Shown: positions 37,074 through 46,660 of the stretch, piece after piece
How positions within the stretch are numbered: the stretch's first letter is position 1
Layout: each line of letters begins with the position of its first letter
NCBI RefSeq assembly: GCF_008065135.1
Contig: NZ_CP042914.1
Coordinates: 1,116,001 to 1,180,000 of the forward strand
Reading direction: 5' to 3'
From: Roseimaritima ulvae
GTDB lineage: Bacteria > Planctomycetota > Planctomycetia > Pirellulales > Pirellulaceae
Length of the DNA: 64,000 nucleotides
Position numbers and translations under genes: made by a program
Notes under the pieces: model-generated
Databases searched by the model: none
What the model was told of the DNA's origin: nothing
Seen by the model: the letters and a program-made list of their open reading frames with translations, nothing else

Positions 37074-38534
37074 ATGAATCCCTTGATGCAACGCTTGCAG
37101 CAGCAAACCCGTCGTCACTTCTTGTCCAATTCCGGGATTGGGTTGGGCGCGCTGGCGCTGTCGACGCTTGGTGGTCAAGCGGCGCGAGCCGATGTGCCGA
37201 TCGACGCGGTGCAGCCCCTGGCGACGCGGCAGCCGCACTTTGCGCCCACGGCCAAGCGAGTGATCTATCTGCATCTGACCGGTTCGCCGCCCAATTTGGA
37301 CTGTTACGATTACAAGCCCGAGCTGGTCAAACGCGACGGCCAAGATTGCCCGCAAAGTTTCTTAGAAGGCCGTACCTTTGCGTTCACCTCGGGCGTGCCC
37401 AAGCTGATGGGCACGCCGCGAAAGTTCGCTCAGTACGGCCAGAGCGGCAGTTGGTTATCCGACGCCGTGCCGCACTTCCATGATCCCGAAGTGGTCGATC
37501 AGATGTGCTTCGTGCACTCGATGAATTCCGACCAATTTAATCATGCGCCGGCGGAGTTGTTGATCTATACCGGTTCGCCGCGATCGGGGCGGCCTTCGCT
37601 TGGGGCTTGGGCCACGTATGGTCTGGGAACCGAAAACCAGGACCTGCCGGGATTTGTGGTCTTGATCAGCAGCGGCGTGCAGCCCAACGGCGGCGTGAAT
37701 TCGTTTGGCAGCGGGTTTTTGCCCTCGGTGTTTCAGGGCGTGCAGTGTCGCAGCAAGGGCGACCCGGTGTTGTACGCGTCGGATCCTCCAGGCATGGATC
37801 GCAGTTTGCGGCGTCGCTCGTTGGATGCGCTGAAGCAATTGAACGAATACCAGTCGCAGCAGTTGGGGCACCCCGAAACGTTGACCCGAATCGCGCAGTA
37901 CGAGTTGGCTTTCCGGATGCAGGCCTCGGTTCCCGATGTGATGGACATCAAGCAGGAGACGCAGGCCACCATGGATGCGTATGGAGCCAAACCGGGCGAG
38001 GCCAGCTTTGCCAATAATTGCTTGTTGGCTCGCCGCTTGGTGGAAGACGGCGTACGGTACGTCCAGTTGTTCGACTGGGGCTGGGATTTTCACGGCACCA
38101 GCAAAGCCACGGGCTTGCAGTCGGGTTTAACCAATAAGTGGGCCGCGACCGACAAACCCATCGCGGCGTTGATCAAAGATTTGAAGCAGCGTGATTTGTT
38201 AAAAGACACGTTGGTCATCTGTGGTGGTGAATTCGGGCGGACGCCATTTCGCGAAGGCCGTACGGCGGGCAGCCAAGTCTTGGGCCGCGACCATTACCCG
38301 GATTGTTTCACGATGTGGATGGCCGGAGGCGGCGTGAAACCCGGTTTCCATTACGGGCAAACCGATGAGCTGGGGTTTGGCGTTACGGAAAACAAAGTCC
38401 ACGTGCACGATCTGCAAGCCACCATCATGCACCTGTTGGGCTTCGATCACGAGCGCTTAACGCATCGTTTTCAAGGCCGCGATTACCGGCTAACCGACGT
38501 CCACGGCCACGTCGTCCACGACCTCTTGGCGTAA
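37074..38534 (+). CDS. DUF1501 exported protein (Tat substrate)
   Basis: This 486-residue protein has a Tat signal (TRRHFLSNSGIGLGALALST) and then the DUF1501 body: KRVIYLHLTGSPPNLDCYDY, FVHSMNSDQFNHAPAELLIY, GGEFGRTPFREG and a final LLGFDHERLTHRFQGRDYRL. The domain belongs to the alkaline-phosphatase-like/sulfatase superfamily by fold, and in planctomycetes nearly always follows a PSD1-type cytochrome gene, as here with 7 bp between them. The two presumably work as a complex outside the cytoplasm; the reaction is unknown. Confidence 0.93.
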   Translation: MNPLMQRLQQQTRRHFLSNSGIGLGALALSTLGGQAARADVPIDAVQPLATRQPHFAPTAKRVIYLHLTGSPPNLDCYDYKPELVKRDGQDCPQSFLEGRTFAFTSGVPKLMGTPRKFAQYGQSGSWLSDAVPHFHDPEVVDQMCFVHSMNSDQFNHAPAELLIYTGSPRSGRPSLGAWATYGLGTENQDLPGFVVLISSGVQPNGGVNSFGSGFLPSVFQGVQCRSKGDPVLYASDPPGMDRSLRRRSLDALKQLNEYQSQQLGHPETLTRIAQYELAFRMQASVPDVMDIKQETQATMDAYGAKPGEASFANNCLLARRLVEDGVRYVQLFDWGWDFHGTSKATGLQSGLTNKWAATDKPIAALIKDLKQRDLLKDTLVICGGEFGRTPFREGRTAGSQVLGRDHYPDCFTMWMAGGGVKPGFHYGQTDELGFGVTENKVHVHDLQATIMHLLGFDHERLTHRFQGRDYRLTDVHGHVVHDLLA

Positions 38535-38541
38535 GTCCTCC

Positions 38542-38885
38542 GTAGCATGGGCCCCCGGCCCGTGTGTTCCCACCGTAGCATGGGCCCCCGGCCCGTGTGT
38601 GAAAAGACGTCTACCGCGAAGCGGTTACGGATAATAGCCGGCGGTCGAGCGCAGCGACCACCGCCGGAATGCGTCGACGCAATGCGCCGTGGACCCCGGG
38701 GGGGTCCTAGAACGGTTCCTCGCCGCGTTTTGGATGCGCGCGGCTCTGCGATCCCTCCGGGATCGGCGGTTCGTTCCGTGCCAATCCGGTGGTGGCGCTG
38801 CGCTTACCACCGGCTATTGACTGGTGTCCCTTCGGGACGGGATCGGGGGCTCATGCTATCCACACGGGCCAGGGGCCCATGCTAC
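38542..38885. repeat. REP-like cluster, locus 3 (convergent gap)
   Basis: Two forward REP units, GTAGCATGGGCCCCCGGCCC, at 38542-38564 and 38575-38597 face one reverse unit at 38863-38885. Between them are family-C hairpins (about 38637-38672, 38786-38816). The reverse unit touches the stop codon of the barrel gene (38885-38887). The 350-bp gap contains no gene. Confidence 0.85.
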
Positions 38886-40639
38886 TACCTGGCTGCACTC
38901 ATGTAGAAGCTGAAGACCTGGCGTTCGTCGGTTTCGGCGTAGGCGACCGGGAAGGCGAAGTCGAAGGCCAGGGGAGCTGGGCCCATGGCGGGAATCGCTA
39001 CGCGGAATCCGAATCCGGGGGCCACCCGGAAGTTCTCTTCCTTGATGTGGAAGTCGCGTTCCACGGTACCGAAGTCGACGAACGCAACCGCTTTAAAGGC
39101 GTCGTCGGCCGTCAGCGGCGCCATGTACTCGACCGAACTGATCCAGCTGAACCGACCGCCGACTTGGGCCGTGTTGACCGTGGGGCTGGCGCCGCGGAAT
39201 TCGAAACCGCGAAGTGTGGCGTAGCCGCCGGCGAAGAAGTTCTCAAAGACCGGTGTGTCGCTGCCGCTGACACCGAACTGCGTGCCCAGCGTCAGAGTGT
39301 GCTTGCCGGAGCCATCGGCTCGCTGGCGAACGAGGAAATAACGACGGTAATCCAATTCGGCTTTGGGGAAATTAAAGTCGCCAAAGGCCTGTTCGAAACT
39401 CCACTCCAACAGATGCCCCTGGCTGGCCGCAAAGGGACTGTTACGGGTGTCGTGGATAAACTTGAATTGCCCGGTAAACAGGTTGTGGGACCCCAGGTAG
39501 TCGTCGATTTCGGGAGTGCCGGGAACGCGCGGGTTGGAAAGTTCGACGCTTTGGCCGGTCAAGCCCAGCGAGGCCGACAGGTCGGGCGTCAGGCGGTAAC
39601 CCAACGCTACCCGGCCGCCAATACGGCTTTCATCCCAGTCTTGGAAAGCTCGATCGTACAAGAAGCCCGACAGGTTCATACTGACATTGGTGTCAAACAA
39701 GTTGGGCTCGCCGAACTGCACGCTGTAACGTTGATACGTACTACCGGGCGCGGCTTCGATGCGAAACGACTGGCCGTCACCACGAAAAGCCGTACCGCTG
39801 AACAAGTCCTGAAAACTGGTCGGCCAGCGGCGAATATCGAAGTTGCGTTCGTCGATGGTCAACTGGCCGGTGATCCCTGCATCACTGTTAACGGCACCGC
39901 CCAACATGATCCGCCCCGTACGTCCCGGGGCCCCATTGATCACGAGATCCGCCACGTTGTCACGCGGCATGTAGGGCGGAGCTTGCGGAAAGGTGGTGCC
40001 GGCGTAGGCCGGATCGCCAAACACGGTTCCGTCGGTAAACCCAGGACCTGAGGGGACAACTTGGATGGGCGGTCCGGCGGGGGCATTTTGAAACGATGGC
40101 GGAATGGCACCGGTGGTGGCCGGAGGCTGGGCCGAACTGTAGCCGGGGGAAGTCGTGGGTGCATTTAATTGCGCCGGAGCAGGCAAGGTTCCGCTGCTTT
40201 GCCCTTGAGCGACGCGGGTGTCGGGTTGACCGCTGACCGGCAGGGGCGTGCGTGAATGACGGCCCGCATCAGCGCCGACTTGGAACGTTGGTGGCAGCGA
40301 AAACCCACCGCCGCCCTGGCCACGAACCACGGTGTTTGAGCTACCGGGCCAAACGTTGCCAGTGGTCGCTGCGCTGCCGGTGGAAACTCGGCTGGCGGCG
40401 ACACTGGCCTGGGGCGCGGCCGCTGTTGGTGCGGTGGACGCAGGCGACGATGCAACCGCGGCCGACGACGCGCTTGTCGGCCGCATCGACTGACTGGACG
40501 TAAACGGCGGCGGGGCAAAGTTCGACGACGGCATCCGCGTGCAGCCCAACGAACCGATCAGGAACGAAGTGGATACGAACAGGGCTGCAAGAGCCGGCGG
40601 GAGCGATTTCACGGACGACTCGTGGGTTGCATGTCGCAT
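38885..40639 (-). CDS. BamA/TamA-type outer-membrane barrel on a lipoprotein-like N-terminus
   Basis: The ATG at 40639 gives MRHATHESSVKSL, then a signal ending FLIGSLGC, a lipobox-type Cys; the longer frame overlaps the upstream gene and is unlikely. A Pro/Ser/Ala-rich linker of about 190 residues follows. Beyond about residue 220 comes a D15/Omp85 barrel region: aromatic-rich alternating strands, FGEPNLFDTNVSMNLSGFLY, DTRNSPFAASQGHLL, the LRGFEFRG motif matching the conserved VRGF loop of BamA, and the final FSFYMSAAR ending near a strand. It lacks POTRA domains, which are in the preceding gene. Barrel and POTRA are thus separate polypeptides in one operon, with 1 bp between stop and start. 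It presumably inserts outer-membrane proteins. Confidence 0.85.
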   Translation of the reverse strand: MRHATHESSVKSLPPALAALFVSTSFLIGSLGCTRMPSSNFAPPPFTSSQSMRPTSASSAAVASSPASTAPTAAAPQASVAASRVSTGSAATTGNVWPGSSNTVVRGQGGGGFSLPPTFQVGADAGRHSRTPLPVSGQPDTRVAQGQSSGTLPAPAQLNAPTTSPGYSSAQPPATTGAIPPSFQNAPAGPPIQVVPSGPGFTDGTVFGDPAYAGTTFPQAPPYMPRDNVADLVINGAPGRTGRIMLGGAVNSDAGITGQLTIDERNFDIRRWPTSFQDLFSGTAFRGDGQSFRIEAAPGSTYQRYSVQFGEPNLFDTNVSMNLSGFLYDRAFQDWDESRIGGRVALGYRLTPDLSASLGLTGQSVELSNPRVPGTPEIDDYLGSHNLFTGQFKFIHDTRNSPFAASQGHLLEWSFEQAFGDFNFPKAELDYRRYFLVRQRADGSGKHTLTLGTQFGVSGSDTPVFENFFAGGYATLRGFEFRGASPTVNTAQVGGRFSWISSVEYMAPLTADDAFKAVAFVDFGTVERDFHIKEENFRVAPGFGFRVAIPAMGPAPLAFDFAFPVAYAETDERQVFSFYMSAAR

Positions 40640-40640
40640 G

Positions 40641-42044
40641 TTAGTATTCGTAGTCAAAGCTATCCTCCTGAGGAACCACTTTGATGTCCGGGGCATCGGC
40701 CAGCGTCGGATTGGTTTCAAACAGTTGCAGGCGATTCAGCACGTTGCGGCCGCTTTCCAGTTTCCGCCGGTCGATGTATTGGCCTTCCACCAAGTCCAGT
40801 TGGTTCAGCAGCATCGTCTCCCGCATCAGGTGCGGTTCGCCCTCGATGTTGACGAAGATCTGACCAATCTTCCAGCGATCGCCTTCGTTGATCTTGAACA
40901 CCAGGTCGACGCGGTCTGGCTCGTCACGCATCACCGGTTGCGGTTCGACTTCGCAGTAGATGAAACCCAACGTGCCGTAGGAGTACATCAATTCGCTGGT
41001 ATCCAGGTTCAGCTTCATGCCGCTGAAGAATTCGCCGGGTTTCAGCGTCAGGCGTTCGCGGAGCTGTTCTTCGGGAACAAATTGATTGCCCACAATTTTG
41101 ATGTCGTTGATGATGTAACGTTCGTTTTCGACGACCACAAACGTGACGTTCAACCACTTGCCGGTTTCGTCGTATTCGATCAAGCGACTCACATGGGCTC
41201 GCAGGAAACCCAGGTTGCGGTAGTAGCTGGTCAGGATGTCCACGTCGGCATCGATCTGTTGCAAGTTGGCGGTGTTGCCGATGTAGTCGCCCACTCGCAT
41301 GAAGGAGTCGCGCGAGCGGATGACTTTTTTCAGTCGGGCTTCGCCTTCGATCTGGTTGCCTACGATGCGGATGCGGTGGATGCGTTCCTTGACGCCTTCG
41401 CTGATCCGGAACACGACGGCTCGAGGGTCGCCTTGGTGGCCGACCTGGGAGCTGATGACGGCGTTGTTGAAGCCTTGTTCGCGGTAGTAGTCTTCCAGTC
41501 GCCGGACGGCCGATTCGATGGTGAACTCGTTTAGCGGGTCGTTGGCTTGGACGCCCGAGCGGCCGCGCAGCTCGCGATCATTCAGGCCGCGGTTGCCGAA
41601 GTACACGACGTCGGAGACGGTGGGCAGTTCGACGACCTCGAAAATCACGTGTTTGCCTTCGGGGCGGTCTTCGATTCGGTAGCGGACATCGGAAAAGGCG
41701 CCGAACTCGTTTAGTTTGCGAATGTCGCTGAGCACCATCTCTTCGTCGAAGAGGCGGTCGGGCCGGGTTTCGAGCAGCTGTAGGACTTTGGCGGTACCCA
41801 CGAAGCGGTTGCCGCGAATTTCCACGCTGGTCACGATCGTGTCACCCGATTCGCGGCGGATTCGCAGTCCCCCCATGTCGTGGACGTGCTCACGAAAACG
41901 AGCGCGTTCGTTGGGCGGGGGCGCACCGCCCCCACTGCCGCCCATTCCGCCGCCGCCCATTTGGGCGTGGGAAGGCGTCGAGGTGGTGAGGGTGAACAAT
42001 AACGTGAAGCAAAAGACGTTAAACAACGCCAGCCATTGCGGCAT
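40641..42044 (-). CDS. POTRA-domain periplasmic protein (BamA N-terminal half)
   Basis: This 467-residue protein has a signal peptide (FCFTLLFTLTTSTPSHAQ) and a Gly/Met-rich stretch. It then carries about five successive POTRA repeats: IVTSVEIRGNRFV, VSDVVYFGNRGLNDRELRGR, IHRIRIVGNQIEGEARLKKV, INDIKIVGNQFVPEEQLRER and IGQIFVNIEGEPHLMRETML. This is the periplasmic half of BamA, but the barrel is missing and the protein ends at VPQEDSFDYEY. The next gene, starting 1 bp after this stop, encodes the barrel. The pair replaces a one-piece BamA of the usual about 800 residues. Confidence 0.87.
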   Translation of the reverse strand: MPQWLALFNVFCFTLLFTLTTSTPSHAQMGGGGMGGSGGGAPPPNERARFREHVHDMGGLRIRRESGDTIVTSVEIRGNRFVGTAKVLQLLETRPDRLFDEEMVLSDIRKLNEFGAFSDVRYRIEDRPEGKHVIFEVVELPTVSDVVYFGNRGLNDRELRGRSGVQANDPLNEFTIESAVRRLEDYYREQGFNNAVISSQVGHQGDPRAVVFRISEGVKERIHRIRIVGNQIEGEARLKKVIRSRDSFMRVGDYIGNTANLQQIDADVDILTSYYRNLGFLRAHVSRLIEYDETGKWLNVTFVVVENERYIINDIKIVGNQFVPEEQLRERLTLKPGEFFSGMKLNLDTSELMYSYGTLGFIYCEVEPQPVMRDEPDRVDLVFKINEGDRWKIGQIFVNIEGEPHLMRETMLLNQLDLVEGQYIDRRKLESGRNVLNRLQLFETNPTLADAPDIKVVPQEDSFDYEY

Positions 42045-42665
42045 TCCGGACTCCTTTCCTGATGTCGGCAGGCTGTATCAGCAGGCGGTTAGTAACCATT
42101 GCGGGGCAATCGCCACAAGACCATTCCGGCAGGACCGGTACACTACGGCCGAAATTGCCGATCGAAAGCGGGCGAGATTGGGAAGCTTTGCCCAGCTGTC
42201 CATCAGGCAATGATTTTCGCCGGACGGAGGTTTTTGGGGGTGGCTGGTGTTTGCGGGGGATCGTTGTCCGTTAACGGCGGATACGGTGCGTGCGGGCGCC
42301 GTCATCTGTAGCGGCATCCGCCGAGCGGCGGCGGCGTCCTGGTGCTGGGGCCGACCGCTAGCTCGATCGCCCGTTACGGCGAGGAGCTACAGCGGCCTAG
42401 CCCTATGCGATTGGTTTAGGAAACGGTAAATTTGACCTTTCGGATTTAGGCTGTGTTTGCGATATTGCCGATCCCGTGGACTGGAGAAGGATCGCCCGTT
42501 AGGCCGGTTAGGCTGGCCTGTTAGTGGCTGCGAGCCCTCCGGTCGCGATCTCTGTGAATGCCCAAATCAATACAAAAAGCCCCCTACCCCACAAGCCGGA
42601 TCAACGAGCCATCGCGACCATAGTGGATCGCCGCTCAACCGGCCCTATGCTGCCCAGGTGTACGA
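42045..42665. other. 621-bp divergent intergenic region
   Basis: The region between the POTRA gene and the EF-G gene has no convincing coding frame. It contains a hairpin TAGCTCGATCGCCC... / ...GGCGAGGAGCTA near 42358-42390. AGGTG at about 42656 is a plausible ribosome site for the EF-G ATG. No clear promoter pair was found. Confidence 0.5.
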
Positions 42666-44750
42666 ATGAGTCTGGAGAAACTGCGAAACATCGGAATTAG
42701 TGCCCACATCGACTCGGGGAAAACCACCCTGTCGGAACGGGTACTGTTTTACACCGGACGGATTCACAAGATCGAAGAAGTCCGCGGCGACGGTGACGGA
42801 GCGACGATGGACCATATGGAGCTGGAAAAAGAGCGTGGGATCACGATCACCAGCGCCGCGACTAGCGTGATGTGGAAAGACCATCCGATCAACTTGATCG
42901 ACACCCCGGGCCACGTTGACTTTACGGTCGAAGTGGAACGCTCGCTGCGAGTGCTCGACGGTGCCGTGTTGGTGCTGTGTGCCGTCGGTGGCGTGCAAAG
43001 CCAGTCGATCACGGTCGACCGCCAAATGAAACGCTACCAAATTCCGCGTTTGGCCTTCATTAACAAAATGGACCGCACCGGGGCCAACCCGCAACGTGTG
43101 GTCGAGCAGTTGCGTGAAAAGTTGGGCGCTGAAGCGTTCCTGATGCAGTTGCCCATCGGAGCGGAAGAAAACTTCCGTGGCGTGGTCGACCTGCGGACCA
43201 TGAAAGCGATTTACTTCGAAGGCGCCCGCGGTGAAGAAGTCGTCGAGAAGGAAATTCCGGCCGACTTGCAAGACGAAGCCGAAGCGGCTCGCGCTCACAT
43301 GCTCGAATCGTTGTCGATGTACAACGACGAGATGATGGAGCTGTTGCTGAGCGAAGAAGAGATCCCAGACGAATTGCTTGAAAAAGTTACTCGCGACGCT
43401 GTGCTCGGCGGAGCCACTCCCGTGTACATGGGAACGGCCTACAAGGACAAAGGCGTCCAGCCGCTGTTGGATGCAGTCATCAAGTACCTGCCCAGCCCGC
43501 TGGATCGTGAGATCCGCGGTCGTGACCCCAAAGACGAAGCGAAGAAAATCGAGCTGTTGCCTGATCCGGAAAAGCCGTTCGTGGGCATGGCCTTCAAGAT
43601 CGTCGACGACCCCTTCGGTCAGTTGACCTTCATGCGGATTTATCAGGGTTCGATCGAAAAGGGCGGTACCTACGTCAACCAGCGTAGCGGTCGTAAAGAA
43701 CGCTTCAGCCGGATCGTTCGCATGCACTCCAACAAGCGTGAAGAAATCGAATCCGCTTCGGCCGGTGACATCATCGCCGTGATGGGCATCGACTGTGCTT
43801 CGGGGGATACCTACGCTCCGGAACGCGATTTCTGTACTTTGGAATCGATGTTTGTGCCCGAAGCGGTCATCAAGATGGCCGTCAATCCGGTCAGCCGTGC
43901 GGACTCCGACAAGATGGGCAAAGCCCTGCAGCGGTTCCGTAAAGAAGACCCCACCTTCCGCGTCTTTACCGACGAAGAAACCAACGAAATCCTGATCAGC
44001 GGGATGGGCGAGTTGCACCTGGAAGTGTACGTCGAACGGATGCGTCGCGAATACAAGGTCGACGTCGAAGTCGGAGCTCCCAAGGTCAGCTACCGCGAAG
44101 CTCCCACGGTCGAAGTGCCCTTTAACCACAAGTTTAAGAAGCAAACCGGTGGCTCGGGCCAATATGCTCACATCGTTGGCGCCCTGACCCCGATCGAGTC
44201 GGACAGCGAAGACAGCTTCGAATTTGAAGACAAGGTTGTCGGTGGACGTATTCCCAAGCAGTACATCCCGGCCGTCGAAAAAGGCTTCCGCGATTCGCTT
44301 ACCAAGGGCCCGATTGCTGAATACCCCGTGGTGGGAACTCGCATCCAATTGGATGACGGTAGCTACCACGACGTCGACAGTTCGGAAAAATCGTTCTACA
44401 CCTGTGCCCAGGAATGTTTCCGCGAGCACTTCAAGAAGGCTTCACCGGTGCTGCTTGAACCGATCATGAACGTCGAAATCGAATGCCCCGAATCCTTCCA
44501 GGGTTCGGTTGTGGGCGACGTGATTTCACGACGTGGTTTGATCACCAGTACCGACACGCAGGGCGATAACAGTATTATCCAGTGTGAAGTTCCGTTGGCC
44601 GAAACCTTTGGTTATGCCACCGACCTGCGGAGTATGACGCAAGGTCAGGGAACGTTCACGATGGAACTGCTTAAGTACGCCAAGACGCCGGCTCACGTGC
44701 AGGAAAAGATCATCGAAGACAAGAAGGCCCAGTTGGTCGGCGCCAAATAA
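42666..44750 (+). CDS. fusA: Translation elongation factor G
   Basis: This 694-residue GTPase moves tRNA and mRNA through the ribosome. G1 is [21 protein letters not shown]3 is DTPGHVDF and G4 is [12 protein letters not shown] is switch I. The order of domains II to V is complete ([10 protein letters not shown] in domain [18 protein letters not shown] near the end). The P-loop has Ser (IDSGKTTL) rather than the Ala of standard bacterial EF-G, as in the mitochondrial/EFG1 type known from spirochaetes, planctomycetes and deltaproteobacteria, so a second EF-G elsewhere in the genome is likely. It stands alone, with an SD AGGTG about 5 bp upstream and a hairpin terminator downstream. Confidence 0.95.
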   Translation: MSLEKLRNIGISAHIDSGKTTLSERVLFYTGRIHKIEEVRGDGDGATMDHMELEKERGITITSAATSVMWKDHPINLIDTPGHVDFTVEVERSLRVLDGAVLVLCAVGGVQSQSITVDRQMKRYQIPRLAFINKMDRTGANPQRVVEQLREKLGAEAFLMQLPIGAEENFRGVVDLRTMKAIYFEGARGEEVVEKEIPADLQDEAEAARAHMLESLSMYNDEMMELLLSEEEIPDELLEKVTRDAVLGGATPVYMGTAYKDKGVQPLLDAVIKYLPSPLDREIRGRDPKDEAKKIELLPDPEKPFVGMAFKIVDDPFGQLTFMRIYQGSIEKGGTYVNQRSGRKERFSRIVRMHSNKREEIESASAGDIIAVMGIDCASGDTYAPERDFCTLESMFVPEAVIKMAVNPVSRADSDKMGKALQRFRKEDPTFRVFTDEETNEILISGMGELHLEVYVERMRREYKVDVEVGAPKVSYREAPTVEVPFNHKFKKQTGGSGQYAHIVGALTPIESDSEDSFEFEDKVVGGRIPKQYIPAVEKGFRDSLTKGPIAEYPVVGTRIQLDDGSYHDVDSSEKSFYTCAQECFREHFKKASPVLLEPIMNVEIECPESFQGSVVGDVISRRGLITSTDTQGDNSIIQCEVPLAETFGYATDLRSMTQGQGTFTMELLKYAKTPAHVQEKIIEDKKAQLVGAK

Positions 44751-44769
44751 GCGTCGCCAGCCACACTTC

Positions 44770-44924
44770 GCAGCATGGGCCCCCGGCCCGTGTAACACGA
44801 AAAGCGAAATCAAACAGCCACACCAGCCCGCGGGTTCGTGTGGCTGTTTTTGTTAGAGGGGCGGCCGCAGCGCGAGGGCTGGAGAAGAATGCAATCTTGC
44901 CCACGGGCCGGGGACCCATGCTAC
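44770..44924. repeat. REP-like doublet, locus 4 (convergent gap)
   Basis: A forward unit, GCAGCATGGGCCCCCGGCCC (44770-44792), faces a reverse unit, CACGGGCCGGGGACCCATGC (44902-44924). The reverse unit contains the stop codon of miaA (CTA at 44921-44923 on the plus strand). A terminator hairpin lies between the two units. Confidence 0.9.
44813..44853 (+). terminator. Rho-independent terminator after fusA
   Basis: AACAGCCACAC (44813-44823) pairs with GTGTGGCTGTT (44838-44848), with a 14-nt loop and a T-rich tail TTTGTT after it. On the opposite strand the same hairpin has A-rich DNA after it and might also stop miaA transcripts. Confidence 0.85.
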
Positions 44925-45889
44925 GGTTGCTTCTGCACCAGTCGCTGGCTGATCTCTGCTAAGCTGCCGCCGGATTGCATGTCCACGATGGTTCTTTCGC
45001 CAAAGCTGCGGAGGAACGTCTCCTGTCGGCGAGCCAGTTGGCGGGTGTGGGTTTGTACGGCTTCGACCGTTTGCTCGAGTGTCAGCCGCCCGTCTAAATG
45101 TTCTAGGACTTCGGCGTAGCCAACGGCTTGGGCGGCGGTCCGGCTGAGCGTTCCATAGCGTTCGATCAGTTGTTGTGTTTCGTCGACCAGGCCGGCGGCG
45201 AACATCTGGTCGACGCGCTGATTGATCCGCTCGTGCAGGATCGGTCGGGGCCACATGCAGGCAAACACGCGGCACTGTTCGGGGCTGCGTTGCTGTTCGA
45301 ATTGCAGCTGTTTGTGGCTGAGCGGAACGCCGGTTAGTTTGGCTACTTCCAAGGCGCGGGTCATCCGCCGCCGGTCGTTGGGGTGCAGGCGGTGGGCGGA
45401 CAGCGGATCAACTTGCATCAGCCGGTCGCGGAGTCGGTCGAGACCGAACTTTTCAATGTCTTCGTCGACCTGTTTGCGGAACTCCCAATCGGCCGGCGGT
45501 CCGGGATCAAAACCTCGCAGCACGCCTTTGAGGTACATTGGAGTGCCACCGACCAGCAGCGGGGTGTGGCCGCGGTCGCGAATCTCGGCGACCGCCCGGT
45601 GGGCATGTCTGAGGAAGCAGGCCACGCTGAAGGGTTCGTCGGGGGCGACCAGGTCCAGCAGATGATGCGGCACCTCGCGGCGCTGTTGCTCGCTGGGCTT
45701 GGCCGTGCCCACGTCCATCGAGCGGTAGACCGCCATTGAATCCATGGAGACGATTTCGCCGTCCAGGCGTTTGGCCAGTTCAATCGCCAGGGCGGATTTT
45801 CCGCTGGCGGTCGGGCCGGTGATCACCCAGCAATCGTCGATCAGCGGCGGAAACACAGAAGACTCAGGCATCAAATTTATTGCGTGCAA
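44921..45889 (-). CDS. miaA: tRNA dimethylallyltransferase
   Basis: This 322-residue enzyme adds a dimethylallyl group to A37 of tRNAs that read codons beginning with U. It has the P-loop GPTASGKSALAIELAKRLDG, VSMDSMAVYRSMDVGTAKPS, VPHHLLDLVAPDEPFSV, LLVGGTPMYLKGVLRGFDPG and the later QAVGYAEVLEHL. All are conserved positions of MiaA, and the length is typical (about 300-320). The TAG stop lies inside a REP-like unit, so the extreme C-terminus (LVQKQP) may have been set by the repeat. It is convergent with fusA. Confidence 0.95.
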   Translation of the reverse strand: MHAINLMPESSVFPPLIDDCWVITGPTASGKSALAIELAKRLDGEIVSMDSMAVYRSMDVGTAKPSEQQRREVPHHLLDLVAPDEPFSVACFLRHAHRAVAEIRDRGHTPLLVGGTPMYLKGVLRGFDPGPPADWEFRKQVDEDIEKFGLDRLRDRLMQVDPLSAHRLHPNDRRRMTRALEVAKLTGVPLSHKQLQFEQQRSPEQCRVFACMWPRPILHERINQRVDQMFAAGLVDETQQLIERYGTLSRTAAQAVGYAEVLEHLDGRLTLEQTVEAVQTHTRQLARRQETFLRSFGERTIVDMQSGGSLAEISQRLVQKQP

Positions 45890-45982
45890 ACCTAGAAGGG
45901 CCCTCAGGAATTTAGCAGCCTGTCAAGATTTGAACATGCACCGTCGCGGCGTCCGGAGAACGGCCCAGACGGCTGAGGCGTG

Positions 45983-46660
45983 TTATTCGAAGGTGCTGCG
46001 GACCAGGACCATTACCGTGCCCTCATTATCAGATGGGGCAAAGTCGTACATCCGTAGGAACAGCGTGCCCCCGCGGTCGGCGGTAAAGTCCTTCGACTCG
46101 CCGATCCGAAACGGGCGACCGTCCTGGATATTTCCTGAAGGGGAGATAACGCCGATCAGCGACCCCAGTTTGATCCGGTTGTCTTTCAGCTTGTATTCGT
46201 CAGGGATCACCAGGCCTTCCGGTCCCATCTCGTGGCTTAAGGTCCAGGTTCCCTTGGCCAGGATGTGTACGGGCATGCCTTTGATCAGCTTGATGCCCGT
46301 GTCTTGCCATTCTTCAGATGCCGACACGCGGACCAAGCGTTTGTCTTGGGCTTGGGCGTCCAGCACACGCTGTAGGGCTTGTTTAGCCAGCGAGTGATCC
46401 GGGGCGATTCGGAGCAGCGATTCGTAAGCGGATTGGGCGGCGGTGAACTCTTGCCGGCGTTCGTATTCCATCGCCAGCCGTTCGGCTTTGACGATGAATT
46501 CACGATGCAAATCCTTCAGCTTGGGGTCGTCGGGCAATTTCGGCAGTTGCATCTCAGCGGGTTTGGTTTGACCACGGTTGCCCGGTCGCTGGGCATGGGA
46601 AACCGCGGTACCGCATCCGAAAAGAAGTACAACCAAAGCGAAGGTAAGGACGCGATCCAT
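45983..46660 (-). CDS. Exported protein with PA-IL lectin-like C-terminal domain
   Basis: This 225-residue protein has a signal peptide (VLTFALVVLLFGCGTAVSHA), which includes a Cys that might act as a lipobox. A helical part (about residues 40-105) resembles a TPR pair (FTAAQSAYESLLRIAPDHSL). The C-terminus reads ASEEWQDTGIKLIKGMPVHI, LGSLIGVIS, FRIGESKDFTADRGGTLFLR and NEGTVMVLV, the pattern of the PA-IL/LecA-like beta-sandwich seen in many planctomycete exported proteins. It probably binds sugars or calcium at the cell surface, but this is inference. It stands alone. Confidence 0.75.
   Translation of the reverse strand: MDRVLTFALVVLLFGCGTAVSHAQRPGNRGQTKPAEMQLPKLPDDPKLKDLHREFIVKAERLAMEYERRQEFTAAQSAYESLLRIAPDHSLAKQALQRVLDAQAQDKRLVRVSASEEWQDTGIKLIKGMPVHILAKGTWTLSHEMGPEGLVIPDEYKLKDNRIKLGSLIGVISPSGNIQDGRPFRIGESKDFTADRGGTLFLRMYDFAPSDNEGTVMVLVRSTFE

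Noticed and set aside
38789-40051. 420-codon plus-strand frame opposite the BamA barrel gene
   Set aside because: No recognisable domain, and the barrel gene on the other strand is well supported.
40640-40720. Longer N-terminus of the barrel gene overlapping the POTRA gene
   Set aside because: The ATG at 40639 gives a proper lipoprotein signal and lies one base after the POTRA stop; the longer version hides the signal.
42645-44429. 594-codon open frame on the minus strand across the EF-G gene
   Set aside because: It is a shadow of the strongly biased EF-G codons; the product has no family features and the plus-strand gene is certain.
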